Source: Promethearchaeota archaeon (GTDB lineage Archaea > Asgardarchaeota > Lokiarchaeia > Sigynarchaeales > SOKP01). Taken from it: DNA of 15,585 nt. The notes below the pieces were generated by a model. That model saw nothing but the letters and a program-made list of their open reading frames with translations. It searched no databases and had not been told where the DNA came from. The stretch covers positions 1 through 15,585 of the forward strand of contig DAOUUT010000054.1 of the NCBI GenBank assembly GCA_030668025.1, written 5' to 3'. The translations under genes were made by a program, and so were the position numbers. Below are positions 1 to 6,100 of this stretch, piece by piece; the first letter of the stretch is position 1, and each line of letters starts with the position of its first letter.

Positions 1-10
1 AATTAATATC

Positions 11-32
11 TTTTAATATAAAAATATTAAAA
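11..32. repeat. AT-only inverted repeat (possible terminator hairpin)
   Basis: A perfect 9-bp inverted repeat (TTTTAATAT / ATATTAAAA) with a 4-nt A loop. It lies before the first gene and could end a transcript entering from the left. In such AT-rich DNA it could also be chance. No gene is visible in 1-159. Confidence 0.2.
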
Positions 33-159
33 TCAATAATTTATATTAATAAATCAGAGAAATAAGTGTAACTATTGGACTCCAATAAAATTTAATTACA
101 AATACAATATCATTTTAATATATCCTTATTTTAAAACAAACCGAGAAGTGAGAAGTTAA

Positions 160-1035
160 ATGGCTAAATATTGTGTATATTGTGGTAATCCGTTGAAAGC
201 TGAAGATAAATTCTGTATAATCTGTGGGAAGCCAGTTCTAGCAGGCGTAAAAAAGCCTGAAAAAACCGCGGTCGAGAAAGCTAAAGACTTGATTAAAGAC
301 AAAAAAAAACTTAGGGAAGAACCAGCTGAGGAAATTATTATAGAAGAAGAAATCGAAGAGTTATCTGAAAAACCAGAATTAATTGGCAAAAAGAAAAAGG
401 GAAAAAAAGCCGAAAAAGAAATTGTAGAGAAACCTCTACCTTTTGAAGTTAAGGAACAAATGATCTTGAACATAGAATATAACGATACTCAATTAAATAA
501 GCAAATATTGATTGAAAAACTAAAAGAACTTCAAAAATCTGTAAAAAATCCGAGATACGATGTAGATCCAGAATATAAAAAAACTGTTAATATAAAACTC
601 GAAGCGATTAAAACTTTAATAACTGAATTAAAACAAAAAGAAGGCGATTTAGAGGAAAAAATGGAGAAACCATTTATTGTTCAGAGAATTCAAAACGATA
701 TTGAAAAGAAAATCTTTCAATTAAAAAATCTGTCAAAAGAATTTAAATTACACAAAGTCGATAAAGAATCGTTTGAAAATCTACGAGGAAAGTACAACCA
801 AGAAAAAAAGGACTTCGAAACGGAGAAAAAAGATTTGACTGAAGGAATGAAACTTTGGATTAAGGAATTAAAAATGGAAAAAGCTGAACTCCAATCGGAG
901 AGAAACTTAAATAAAGGACGATTTTCAGCAAAAGAAATTTCTGAAGACGATTATAAAGCTAAAAGCAAAGCTTTTGATTTAAAACTTAAAAAAATTAACA
1001 TAAAAATCAAGACTCTAGAAAATCTTACTAAATAA
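160..1035 (+). CDS. Zinc-ribbon plus coiled-coil protein
   Basis: The 291-residue product opens with a double-CxxC zinc ribbon (Cys5, Cys8, Cys19, Cys22, with the CGN and CGK knuckles typical of the family). A Lys/Glu-rich low-complexity linker follows (about residues 35-95), then a long, highly charged helical segment (about 95-290) with the look of a coiled coil. No signal peptide or membrane segment is seen, so it is probably cytoplasmic. Zinc ribbons of this type usually mediate protein or nucleic-acid contacts; nothing here shows a catalytic function. The ATG start is preceded by a purine-rich GAGAAGTGAGAAG stretch at 143-155 that can serve as ribosome binding site. No partner is evident next to it. 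The same modular design, an N-terminal zinc ribbon joined to an unrelated body, recurs at 11198. Function unknown. Confidence 0.8.
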   Translation: MAKYCVYCGNPLKAEDKFCIICGKPVLAGVKKPEKTAVEKAKDLIKDKKKLREEPAEEIIIEEEIEELSEKPELIGKKKKGKKAEKEIVEKPLPFEVKEQMILNIEYNDTQLNKQILIEKLKELQKSVKNPRYDVDPEYKKTVNIKLEAIKTLITELKQKEGDLEEKMEKPFIVQRIQNDIEKKIFQLKNLSKEFKLHKVDKESFENLRGKYNQEKKDFETEKKDLTEGMKLWIKELKMEKAELQSERNLNKGRFSAKEISEDDYKAKSKAFDLKLKKINIKIKTLENLTK

Positions 1036-1085
1036 CATAAACCTAAATTTTTAATTTATTTCAAATATTATAATTTTTGATTAAT

Positions 1086-1211
1086 ATGAGAAAAAAATTA
1101 ATTGGTCTTATAATTTTTATAATTGCTTTGTCTTTCTTGACAGTTGGGATAATCAATAGTGATTATCTTAGCATTAATGCTCTTTATGAACAAATGAATA
1201 TTATTACATAA
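1086..1211 (+). CDS. Putative 41-residue membrane or exported peptide
   Basis: A short ATG-to-TAA frame encodes a peptide with a basic start (MRKK), an uninterrupted hydrophobic stretch of about 18-20 residues (roughly 5-23) and a short polar tail. This is the pattern of a single membrane anchor or uncleaved signal sequence. It lies between the zinc-ribbon gene and the convergent Cys/His gene. Short hydrophobic frames arise easily in AT-rich DNA and no clear ribosome binding site is seen, so confidence is low. No function is assigned. Confidence 0.35.
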   Translation: MRKKLIGLIIFIIALSFLTVGIINSDYLSINALYEQMNIIT

Positions 1212-1230
1212 TACATAAAAACAGTTTAGG

Positions 1231-1548
1231 TTAAGTTAATTCGTAGCGTTTTCCTTTACCTGAAGCAGCGGAATTTTCTAAAAAACCCTTCTTCTGGTAT
1301 ACCTTTTCTTGCGATTTTCTATATTTATTCGCGTCTTTATAATGATCTTTACAGAGGAAAATTTTATGTTGCTTGTTTTCATAAATTTTTAAATTTGCTT
1401 TCTCAACGTAAGTTTTCCATTTATTTTCTGAAAGCGATCTTATAGCGATCTCTCCACAGTCTTTTACTGAACAGTTTTTTCCCTTACTTGCTGTAGCGCT
1501 AAGGTCTCCTTTCTCTCTAAGTTCTTTAGGTAACTTCAATTTTAACAC
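1231..1548 (-). CDS. Small basic Cys/His protein, possible zinc finger
   Basis: A 105-residue Lys-rich product with four possible metal ligands: Cys26, Cys31, Cys66 and His69 (C-x4-C, about 34 residues, then C-x2-H in CKDH). The spacing resembles a small treble-clef-like or gapped zinc finger, but I do not recognise a named family. The start is a GTG (CAC at 1546-1548 on the plus strand); no ATG is available upstream in frame. It is the only protein gene on the minus strand in the left half of the window and is divergent from the first Nudix gene. The basic composition and metal ligands would suit nucleic-acid binding. That is inference only. Confidence 0.6.
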   Translation of the reverse strand: MLKLKLPKELREKGDLSATASKGKNCSVKDCGEIAIRSLSENKWKTYVEKANLKIYENKQHKIFLCKDHYKDANKYRKSQEKVYQKKGFLENSAASGKGKRYELT

Positions 1549-1622
1549 TTACTAAAAATTTTATTAGGATTGAATATTATTCTCTTAAATTAATTACCAT
1601 CTTAAAATTTTTCCTAAAATTC

Positions 1623-2333
1623 ATGGATTCTTTGAATTTAATTTTCGACGAAAATCTTAATAAGAGCAAACTTTATGACTGCGATTCACCTTTGAGAATA
1701 TTTCTTAAAGACGATTTTTTTACACGTTCAGCAGTGCTTTTTTCTATCGTTCCATACAAAGAAAAACCCTACGAATTAATACTAATACATCGTTCAAATA
1801 GAGGAACAAGCCATAGAGGGGAAATGTCGTTTCCAGGAGGTAAATTCGATGCTAATAACGATAAATCCTTAAAAGACACTGCTTTAAGGGAAACTGAAGA
1901 AGAAATTGGCGTACCAAGGAAAAATATTAAAATTCTTGGTTGTCTTGACGATTTTCCTACAATGACGAAGTATATAATAACTCCTTTTGTAGCAATCATT
2001 GATCAAAATCAAAAATTAATTAAAGAGGATAGAGAAGTTCAGAAAATATTAAAAATTCCTGTCGATTTTTTCTTAAACAAAAGTAATTTTCGAGAACAAG
2101 CTATAGACATTGATGGCAATAAGTTCCCAATATTTTACTTTAATTACATCAATAAAGAAAATGGTAAAAAATATACTATTTGGGGTGCAACGGCTTATAT
2201 GATTGTAACTTTTCTAGAAGAATTATATGGATTTACTCTTTCAAACTTAGGATTGGAGCGATTTAAACTTGATAAAATAAAAGATTTAAAAGAGTATATC
2301 AAATATCGAAACCAAATAACTAAGAAATTTTAA
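1623..2333 (+). CDS. Nudix hydrolase, CoA pyrophosphatase type (copy 1)
   Basis: A 236-residue Nudix protein. The segment around residues 53-73 carries the CoA-specific signature seen in NudL/PCD1-type enzymes: a hydrophobic strand with HRS, then HRGEMSFPGG. The Nudix box follows, with core RETEEEIG at about 89-96 holding the metal-binding glutamates. Family members split CoA or acyl-CoA into 3',5'-ADP and 4'-phosphopantetheine, or act on related nucleoside diphosphate derivatives. The ATG start fits the paralogue, which begins with a near-identical N-terminus (LIFDEN in both). A second copy starts 33 nt downstream, so the pair is probably co-transcribed after a tandem duplication. Substrate assignment rests on motif recognition alone. 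Confidence 0.85.
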   Translation: MDSLNLIFDENLNKSKLYDCDSPLRIFLKDDFFTRSAVLFSIVPYKEKPYELILIHRSNRGTSHRGEMSFPGGKFDANNDKSLKDTALRETEEEIGVPRKNIKILGCLDDFPTMTKYIITPFVAIIDQNQKLIKEDREVQKILKIPVDFFLNKSNFREQAIDIDGNKFPIFYFNYINKENGKKYTIWGATAYMIVTFLEELYGFTLSNLGLERFKLDKIKDLKEYIKYRNQITKKF

Positions 2334-2366
2334 TAATTTAATACAATATCTATAATACTGATACCT

Positions 2367-3035
2367 ATGGATTTAATTTTTGATGAGAACTTTATTAGAA
2401 AGAAGCTTAAAGATTTTAATTCTCCAGATCGACTGGTTATGTCGCACGAAAATTTTACTAATTCTGCCATCGTTTTTCTAATTCTTCCTTACAAGGATAA
2501 ACCGTATGATTTAGTTTTAATTAGAAGAACCAAAAGTAAAACAGATAAGCATTCGGGAGAAATGGCATTTCCCGGAGGTAAATTCGACCCAATGCTTGAT
2601 AAAACTTATTTAGAAACGGCGTTAAGAGAACTCGAAGAAGAACTAGGTGTTTCTAAAACAAGTGTCAATGTTTTAGGCTCTATTGACGACCATCTTACAC
2701 CTAAAGGATTTATTATTACCGCTTTTGTAGCTTATATCAACCAAGATACAAGAATTGTAAAAGAAGAAAACGAAGTAAAAGAAGTTGTAAAAATACCAAT
2801 AGCTTTTTTTGCAAATAAAAAAAACTACAAAGAAAGGGCTTACGATCTTAAAGGAGATCTAATTGGAGTTGGTAAATTTAAATATAAATCCGCAGAAAAT
2901 GAAAAATATGTCATATTTGGTGCGACATCCCATATTATAGTCAACTTTGTTGACAGAATCTATAATATTGGATTAATGTCACCTGGATGTCGACGAATAA
3001 ATTGTGAAGACATTAAAGATAGAATAGTTAGATAA
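2367..3035 (+). CDS. Nudix hydrolase, CoA pyrophosphatase type (copy 2)
   Basis: A 222-residue paralogue of the preceding gene. It shares the N-terminal LIFDEN segment, the CoA-type motif (KHSGEMAFPGG, about 61-71), the Nudix core RELEEELG (about 87-94), and a C-terminal region with an FGAT motif where copy 1 has WGAT. The two differ at many positions, so the duplication is not recent. It is expected to hydrolyse CoA derivatives or related dinucleotide-like pyrophosphates in the cytoplasm. Two copies side by side may have split substrates, for example oxidised or acyl-CoA against free CoA, but the sequence does not show this. The tRNA-Sec gene begins 84 nt after its stop. Confidence 0.85.
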   Translation: MDLIFDENFIRKKLKDFNSPDRLVMSHENFTNSAIVFLILPYKDKPYDLVLIRRTKSKTDKHSGEMAFPGGKFDPMLDKTYLETALRELEEELGVSKTSVNVLGSIDDHLTPKGFIITAFVAYINQDTRIVKEENEVKEVVKIPIAFFANKKNYKERAYDLKGDLIGVGKFKYKSAENEKYVIFGATSHIIVNFVDRIYNIGLMSPGCRRINCEDIKDRIVR

Positions 3036-3074
3036 TATCGAAAATTTAAAATAAACATAAAATTCATTTAAATC

Positions 3075-3083
3075 TATAAATAT
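3075..3083 (+). promoter_or_regulatory. Candidate TATA box for tRNA-Sec
   Basis: TATAAATAT lies about 37-45 nt before the first base of tRNA-Sec. With the usual archaeal TATA-to-start distance this would give a short leader to be removed by RNase P. AT-rich context makes such matches common. Confidence 0.3.
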
Positions 3084-3136
3084 TAAGTATTAACAGTAAA
3101 TCTCTATAATAAATAATTTGGCCCCCGGCGGTCGGA

Positions 3137-3169
3137 ATTTGATTTGATCATTTCGATCTCATACGATAA
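3137..3169 (+). other. Predicted BHB intron in the D stem of tRNA-Sec (33 nt)
   Basis: The pairing around the borders fits a relaxed BHB: central helix GTCG (3131-3134) with CGAT (3164-3167, one G-U), 3-nt bulges GAA (3135-3137) and AAG (3168-3170), and an inner hairpin that includes TGA/TCA and GATC/GATC around loop ATTTC. Cutting after the second base of each bulge joins GTCGGA to GTGGTCTCTGAC, which restores a 7-bp D stem with a 4-nt loop. The outer helix is weak (about 2 bp), so the motif is imperfect. Confidence 0.75.
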
Positions 3170-3227
3170 GTGGTCTCTGACGCTGGGCTTCAAACCCAGT
3201 TATCCTGCGGAGGGATAGGGGTTCGAT

Positions 3228-3257
3228 ATGAAAAGAAATTTGTTCTTTTCGAGAAAA
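3228..3257 (+). other. Predicted BHB intron in the T loop of tRNA-Sec (30 nt)
   Basis: Outer helix is the T stem GGGG/CCCC. The central helix is TTCG (3222-3225) with AGAA (3252-3255), three Watson-Crick pairs plus one G-A. The 3-nt bulges are ATA (3226-3228) and AAT (3256-3258). The inner helix TGAAAAGAA / TTCTTTTCG is 9 bp with a 5-nt loop. Cleavage after the second bulge base gives T loop TTCGATT, exactly 7 nt, with the intron between positions 59 and 60. Confidence 0.82.
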
Positions 3258-3308
3258 TCCCCCTGGGGGCCGCCAAATTAAAGATTTAAGTAATTTCAAG
3301 GGAAATTT

Positions 3309-4676
3309 ATGTTTGACTTTAATAAAATTATTGAATATTTTAAGAACACATCAATTCCACAAAATATATTAGATAGAGGGCAGTTAGTTTTAACTAATTT
3401 CTTAAAACCAATGAAAACGCTATTTGAGCAGAGAAATGTCCCTCAAAAGCCTTGGGGTGACGGTCAAATAGAGTTTTTACTTCAAACGCTTTCAAATATG
3501 GATACCGATAAAGATGGAAAAGCTTCTCGAGTAGGGGAGCGTGAAGCAAGAATTGCATCGAGTTTACACTTAAAAACTTCAAGTGGTTTTTGTCATGGGA
3601 TAGGACGAAGTGGATTCTTAACAGCACCACAACCAAAAGCTCCTGGAGGTTCTATAATGTATGAACTCAGTAATTATTTAGCTCTTAATTTCCTTAGAAA
3701 ATTTGGATTGCCAAATATAAAAAAAGCAATAGTCGTCCCTCAATGCACTGGAATGTCTTTAGCTTTATGTTTAGGGGCTCTCAGACCTAATTGGAATAAA
3801 AAAAACTTAATTAATAAAAGAACTGTAATTGTCCCTCAAATTGACCACAAATCTCTAATAAAAGCAATTAATTTAATGGGAATGAGAATAAAAACAGTTG
3901 AAGGGAAAATTTTTGGGGATGCAGTTAGAATACCAATCGAAGACATTGAAGCTAGTTTAGATAGTGATTGTTTTGCTGTAATCTCTTTAACAAGCTTCTT
4001 TCCTCCTCGAGAACACGACGATATTAAAGAGATTAGCAAATTTACTAAAAAAAACGATCTAGTTCATATAGTTATTAACGCCTATGGTATACAAAGTCCA
4101 GAATGGATGAAATTAATCCGGGTTGGTATAGACGCTGGAAGAGTGGATGCAATTATTCAATCAACTGATAAAAATATTCTTACTCCTGTTGGTGGAGCTA
4201 TAATAGCCTCTCCAAGCGAAGAAATTATAACCAAAATCAGCCAAGCATACGCAGGTCGGGCTTCTGCTGCTCCAATTGTGAATTTTCTTATATCAATGTT
4301 ATCTTTAGGAATAGAGGGGTACCAACAACTCTTAAGAGAACAACAACATAATCGAAAATTGCTAGAAAGCAAATTAAAAAGAGTTGCTGAAAAAATCAAT
4401 GAAAAAGTTCTCGAAGTATTTAATCCAGTAGCTGTTGCCGTGTCTTTAAATAACTTAAAAAAAGAACAGTTGTTTGCGTTAGGGGGGGCTTTATATAACT
4501 TAAGAGTCACTGGTCCACGAGTATATAATCCTGAAGAAAGCGTATTTGGGACTTGTAGTACTGAATATATAACTCCATATATCGTAATGAACGCCGCTAT
4601 TGGGGCAACATCAAAAGATATTATTTCTGCTGTTGAGAGATTTGAAAAAGCCTACGATCAAATAACTCAAAAATAA
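3309..4676 (+). CDS. sepsecS: O-phosphoseryl-tRNA(Sec) selenium transferase (SepSecS)
   Basis: A PLP enzyme that converts O-phosphoseryl-tRNA(Sec) to selenocysteinyl-tRNA(Sec) using selenophosphate; it is the archaeal/eukaryal counterpart of bacterial SelA. The 455-residue length is near the family norm. Family blocks in order: SRVGEREARIAS (about 73-84); HGIGRSG with QPKAPGGS (96-115), which forms the phosphate/PLP-contacting loop; CTGMSLALCLGALR (146-159); NAYGIQS (257-263); QSTDKNILTPVGGAIIA (284-300), where Lys288 is the expected Schiff-base lysine; and AGRASAAP followed by ISMLSLG. These match the human enzyme closely from memory. The ATG has an AAGGG ribosome binding site about 7 nt upstream. 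It sits just after tRNA-Sec, its direct substrate, a clear functional pairing. PSTK and SelD are not in the window. Confidence 0.96.
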   Translation: MFDFNKIIEYFKNTSIPQNILDRGQLVLTNFLKPMKTLFEQRNVPQKPWGDGQIEFLLQTLSNMDTDKDGKASRVGEREARIASSLHLKTSSGFCHGIGRSGFLTAPQPKAPGGSIMYELSNYLALNFLRKFGLPNIKKAIVVPQCTGMSLALCLGALRPNWNKKNLINKRTVIVPQIDHKSLIKAINLMGMRIKTVEGKIFGDAVRIPIEDIEASLDSDCFAVISLTSFFPPREHDDIKEISKFTKKNDLVHIVINAYGIQSPEWMKLIRVGIDAGRVDAIIQSTDKNILTPVGGAIIASPSEEIITKISQAYAGRASAAPIVNFLISMLSLGIEGYQQLLREQQHNRKLLESKLKRVAEKINEKVLEVFNPVAVAVSLNNLKKEQLFALGGALYNLRVTGPRVYNPEESVFGTCSTEYITPYIVMNAAIGATSKDIISAVERFEKAYDQITQK

Positions 4677-4818
4677 TAATTTTCTAATATTATTTCAATT
4701 TTAATCATAATTCCACTTTTAATTATAAATTATGATGACAAAATAAGTATTCAATACTAAATAATAAAAACTAGAAGAACAATATTATACTAAATATTTA
4801 GGGTTATAAAAAAAAATC

Positions 4819-5499
4819 ATGGAAAAAGTACTCTTAAATCAATTTAATAGTGTAATATCAACTCAATGGCCTTTTAAACAAATCGAAGAAAACAATGGAC
4901 CATTGTCTTCACGGGAATTATTTGAATTATCGTATCATACAAGTAATTCCATTGCAATGCGAAATATTTTTATAAAACTCTCTACCTCGGAAAATACAGG
5001 CGGTTCTCAGGCTATACTATATTCAAACACTAAGAAATTTATAAAGATCGAGACTTTTGAGAATTCTTTGAGAATTACAAAATACTTCCTTGAAGGAAGT
5101 ACTGGGGATAAGTTAATCACCAATATTCAACCTAAACTAAAGAATAGAAAAGAAAAATATATAACGAAAGATAGTTCTACGAAAACTGACATCCTTAAAA
5201 CTATTCTAGTTGAAAGGAAACTAGATGAATGCGTAAACTTTGTTATGTTAAAAGACATTAATAGAAAAGTCTATTTTGCCATTGGAGACGCCCGGGAAAG
5301 CGCTGCAGTCGTACCTATGTTCATGGAAGCAGAAGGGGCTAGTTTGGTTCAATTAGCTTTAAATAAGTGGATGAGCACAGTTCAAACTCTCGACCAAGAA
5401 AAACCTTTTCCAGATAATCTTGTAGCGGGCTTACTTAAAAATATAATGCAAATTAAAAAGTGGGTTCTGAATCTATTATCCATTAACTTAGATAAATAG
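4819..5499 (+). CDS. Protein of unknown function (226 aa)
   Basis: I do not recognise this family. The product is mixed alpha/beta and soluble-looking, with no membrane segment, no signal peptide and no obvious metal-binding Cys/His cluster. A Ser/Thr/Gly-rich stretch near residues 52-65 looks like a loop. The middle third (about 105-130) is basic and polar. The C-terminal third includes an alternating hydrophobic segment ending in IGDARESAAVVPMFMEAEG, then an amphipathic helix. It stands alone: 142 nt after sepsecS and more than 200 nt before the opposing tRNA-Ile gene. Codon and base use match the neighbours, so it looks native. The steady frame and conserved-looking hydrophobic pattern support a real gene. 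Confidence 0.7.
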   Translation: MEKVLLNQFNSVISTQWPFKQIEENNGPLSSRELFELSYHTSNSIAMRNIFIKLSTSENTGGSQAILYSNTKKFIKIETFENSLRITKYFLEGSTGDKLITNIQPKLKNRKEKYITKDSSTKTDILKTILVERKLDECVNFVMLKDINRKVYFAIGDARESAAVVPMFMEAEGASLVQLALNKWMSTVQTLDQEKPFPDNLVAGLLKNIMQIKKWVLNLLSINLDK

Positions 5500-5600
5500 T
5501 TTTTGGCTCTAAAATTATTAAAACTTGTTTAGTTTATGTAAGTCTTGTTATTTTTCAAAAAATATAACATTTTTATGCAAATAATGGTACAACGAAAATC

Positions 5601-5632
5601 CTGATATAGGATATATAACTTCTAAATATCAG
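5601..5632. repeat. Inverted repeat downstream of the unknown gene
   Basis: CTGATAT at 5601-5607 pairs with ATATCAG at 5626-5632 (7 bp, 18-nt loop). It lies in the 228-nt gap between the unknown gene and the 3' end of tRNA-Ile, where no frame or RNA gene is otherwise seen. It has no T-run after it and no SECIS-like core. Role unknown. Confidence 0.2.
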
Positions 5633-5741
5633 AAACTTTTACTCCTAATTCGACAATTCAAACTAAAGAAAACATGTTAGGTTTTATTAAATAATTTGTT
5701 CTTGAAATAAAGAAAAAAGGAAAAGAGTGGGCCATCGGGGA

Positions 5742-5772
5742 ATTTCATATTTAAGTTATTTACTTAAGTTAT
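5742..5772 (-). other. Predicted BHB intron in the T loop of tRNA-Ile (31 nt)
   Basis: Outer helix is the T stem CGGGG/CCCCG. The central helix TTCA (5778-5775) pairs perfectly with TGAA (5747-5744). The bulges are AAA (5774-5772) and ATT (5743-5741). The inner part has TA/TA and TTAAGT/ACTTAA. Cutting after the second base of each bulge gives T loop TTCAAAT, the textbook sequence and length, with the intron between positions 59 and 60, the same site as in tRNA-Sec. Confidence 0.85.
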
Positions 5773-5793
5773 TTTGAACCCCGGCTCTCAGGC

Positions 5794-5841
5794 ATCTACT
5801 GTCACGATCAATTTTATAACCTTTGTTTGATCGTGAGTCAA
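5794..5841 (-). other. Predicted anticodon-loop intron of tRNA-Ile (48 nt)
   Basis: The intron contains a 10-bp perfect stem (TCACGATCAA / TTGATCGTGA). The border shown (38/39) allows a central helix TTAT/GTAG (two Watson-Crick and two G-U pairs) with 3-nt bulges AAT and ATG, and gives mature loop CTTATAA. The usual 37/38 border, one base over (5795-5842), gives loop CTTATAT and has the canonical position but poorer pairing. Both leave anticodon UAU. Confidence 0.65.
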
Positions 5842-5858
5842 TTATAAGACCTGCGCTT

Positions 5859-5885
5859 GTTGGCCAAGCTTGCTCTAAATGCCGT
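5859..5885 (-). other. Predicted D-loop intron of tRNA-Ile (27 nt)
   Basis: The central helix TGGT (5891-5888) pairs with GCCA (5864-5861, one G-U). The bulges are TAA (5887-5885) and ACA (5860-5858). Removal leaves D loop AGCCTGGTTA, with A14, G15, G18, G19 and A21 all in place, and 3' strand AAGC. The inner and outer helices are weak, so the BHB is relaxed. The main support is that the resulting loop and total length are exactly canonical. Confidence 0.65.
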
Positions 5886-5975
5886 TAACCAGGCTGAGCT
5901 AATGGCCCAGTGCTTAATTTATATTCTGTTTTTTTTTAATACTTTTTTTATTTTACTTATATTATAAAGTCAAAA

Positions 5976-6011
5976 AGCACAAAATAATAAAAATTTTTTT
6001 ATTGGTGTGCT
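5976..6011. repeat. Hairpin between divergent tRNA-Ile and the long operon
   Basis: AGCACA (5976-5981) pairs with TGTGCT (6006-6011), and inside it AATAAAAA pairs with TTTTTATT, separated by a small internal loop. About 14 bp of pairing lies between two divergent transcription units. It could be a dyad operator or an RNA hairpin; nothing decides which. Confidence 0.35.
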
Positions 6012-6078
6012 CTAATTAAATATATAATTAAAATCAAAAAATAATATTATAAATAATATTAGAAAAAAAAAATCAAAT

Positions 6079-6084
6079 GGGTGA
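6079..6084 (+). promoter_or_regulatory. Shine-Dalgarno GGGTGA of the first coiled-coil gene
   Basis: GGGTGA matches the archaeal anti-SD. It lies 7 nt before an ATC codon at 6092 but 16 nt before the first in-frame ATG at 6101, so it argues for initiation at 6092. See the CDS at 6101. Confidence 0.5.
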
Positions 6085-6100
6085 ATAAATCATCGCAGAA

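Larger units (their letters stand above)
3120..3275 (+). tRNA. tRNA-Sec (anticodon UCA), two introns, encoded CCA
   Basis: This decodes UGA as selenocysteine. The anticodon arm CTGGG-CTTCAAA-CCCAG (3183-3199) puts TCA at 3190-3192. Sec-specific features: a 9-bp acceptor stem (3120-3128 with 3263-3271), a long 7-bp D stem with 4-nt loop TGGT once an insert is removed (GTCGGA+G / CTCTGAC), a variable arm TATCC/GGATA (3201-3217), and a 4-bp T stem GGGG/CCCC, giving the 9+4 archaeal/eukaryal design. The discriminator is G (3272), as needed for charging by SerRS, and CCA is encoded (3273-3275). Two inserts fit BHB introns: 3137-3169 in the D stem and 3228-3257 in the T loop. Removing both leaves a 93-nt tRNA including CCA. 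SepSecS starts 33 nt downstream, so co-transcription is likely. The UCA anticodon and Sec shape are very secure; intron borders are inferred from structure. Confidence 0.93.
5728..5908 (-). tRNA. tRNA-Ile, apparent anticodon UAU, three introns
   Basis: Read on the minus strand, acceptor GGGCCAT (5908-5902) pairs with ATGGCCC (5735-5729), followed by discriminator A (5728); CCA is not encoded. The D arm starts GCTC with loop AGCCTGGTTA, typical of archaeal tRNA-Ile. The anticodon stem CAGGT (5853-5849) pairs with GCCTG (5793-5789, one G-U). The loop begins CTTATA, giving anticodon TAT (5846-5844) after the required T33. Variable loop AGAGC and T stem CGGGG/CCCCG follow. Three inserts fit introns in the D loop, anticodon loop and T loop. 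Removing 27, 48 and 31 nt leaves exactly 75 nt, the length expected for this loop layout. After splicing, D-stem pair 13-22 is a C-A mismatch. UAU would read AUA codons without the modified CAU tRNA most archaea use. Identity as tRNA is very secure; isotype is fairly secure. Confidence 0.88.

Noticed and set aside
4157..4510. Minus-strand open frame of 117 codons
   Set aside because: Antisense shadow inside sepsecS, which is certain from its motifs.
4732..4738. ATGATGA as box C of a C/D guide RNA
   Set aside because: No CTGA box D or terminal stem at the needed distance.
5601..5632. Hairpin considered as an archaeal SECIS element
   Set aside because: It lacks a GC-rich stem and the GAA/A internal bulge of archaeal SECIS, and the upstream gene ends in TAG with no in-frame TGA.
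5859..5885. Alternative reading of the tRNA-Ile D arm using GAGC at 5876-5873 as 3' D strand
   Set aside because: It leaves a 20-nt D loop and no anticodon stem with T33 downstream; the chosen exon border gives canonical loop and total length.
5789..5885. Alternative anticodon stem GGCAT/ATGCC for the minus-strand tRNA
   Set aside because: It destroys the D arm and the 5-nt variable loop, and would give anticodon UAG without a class II variable arm.
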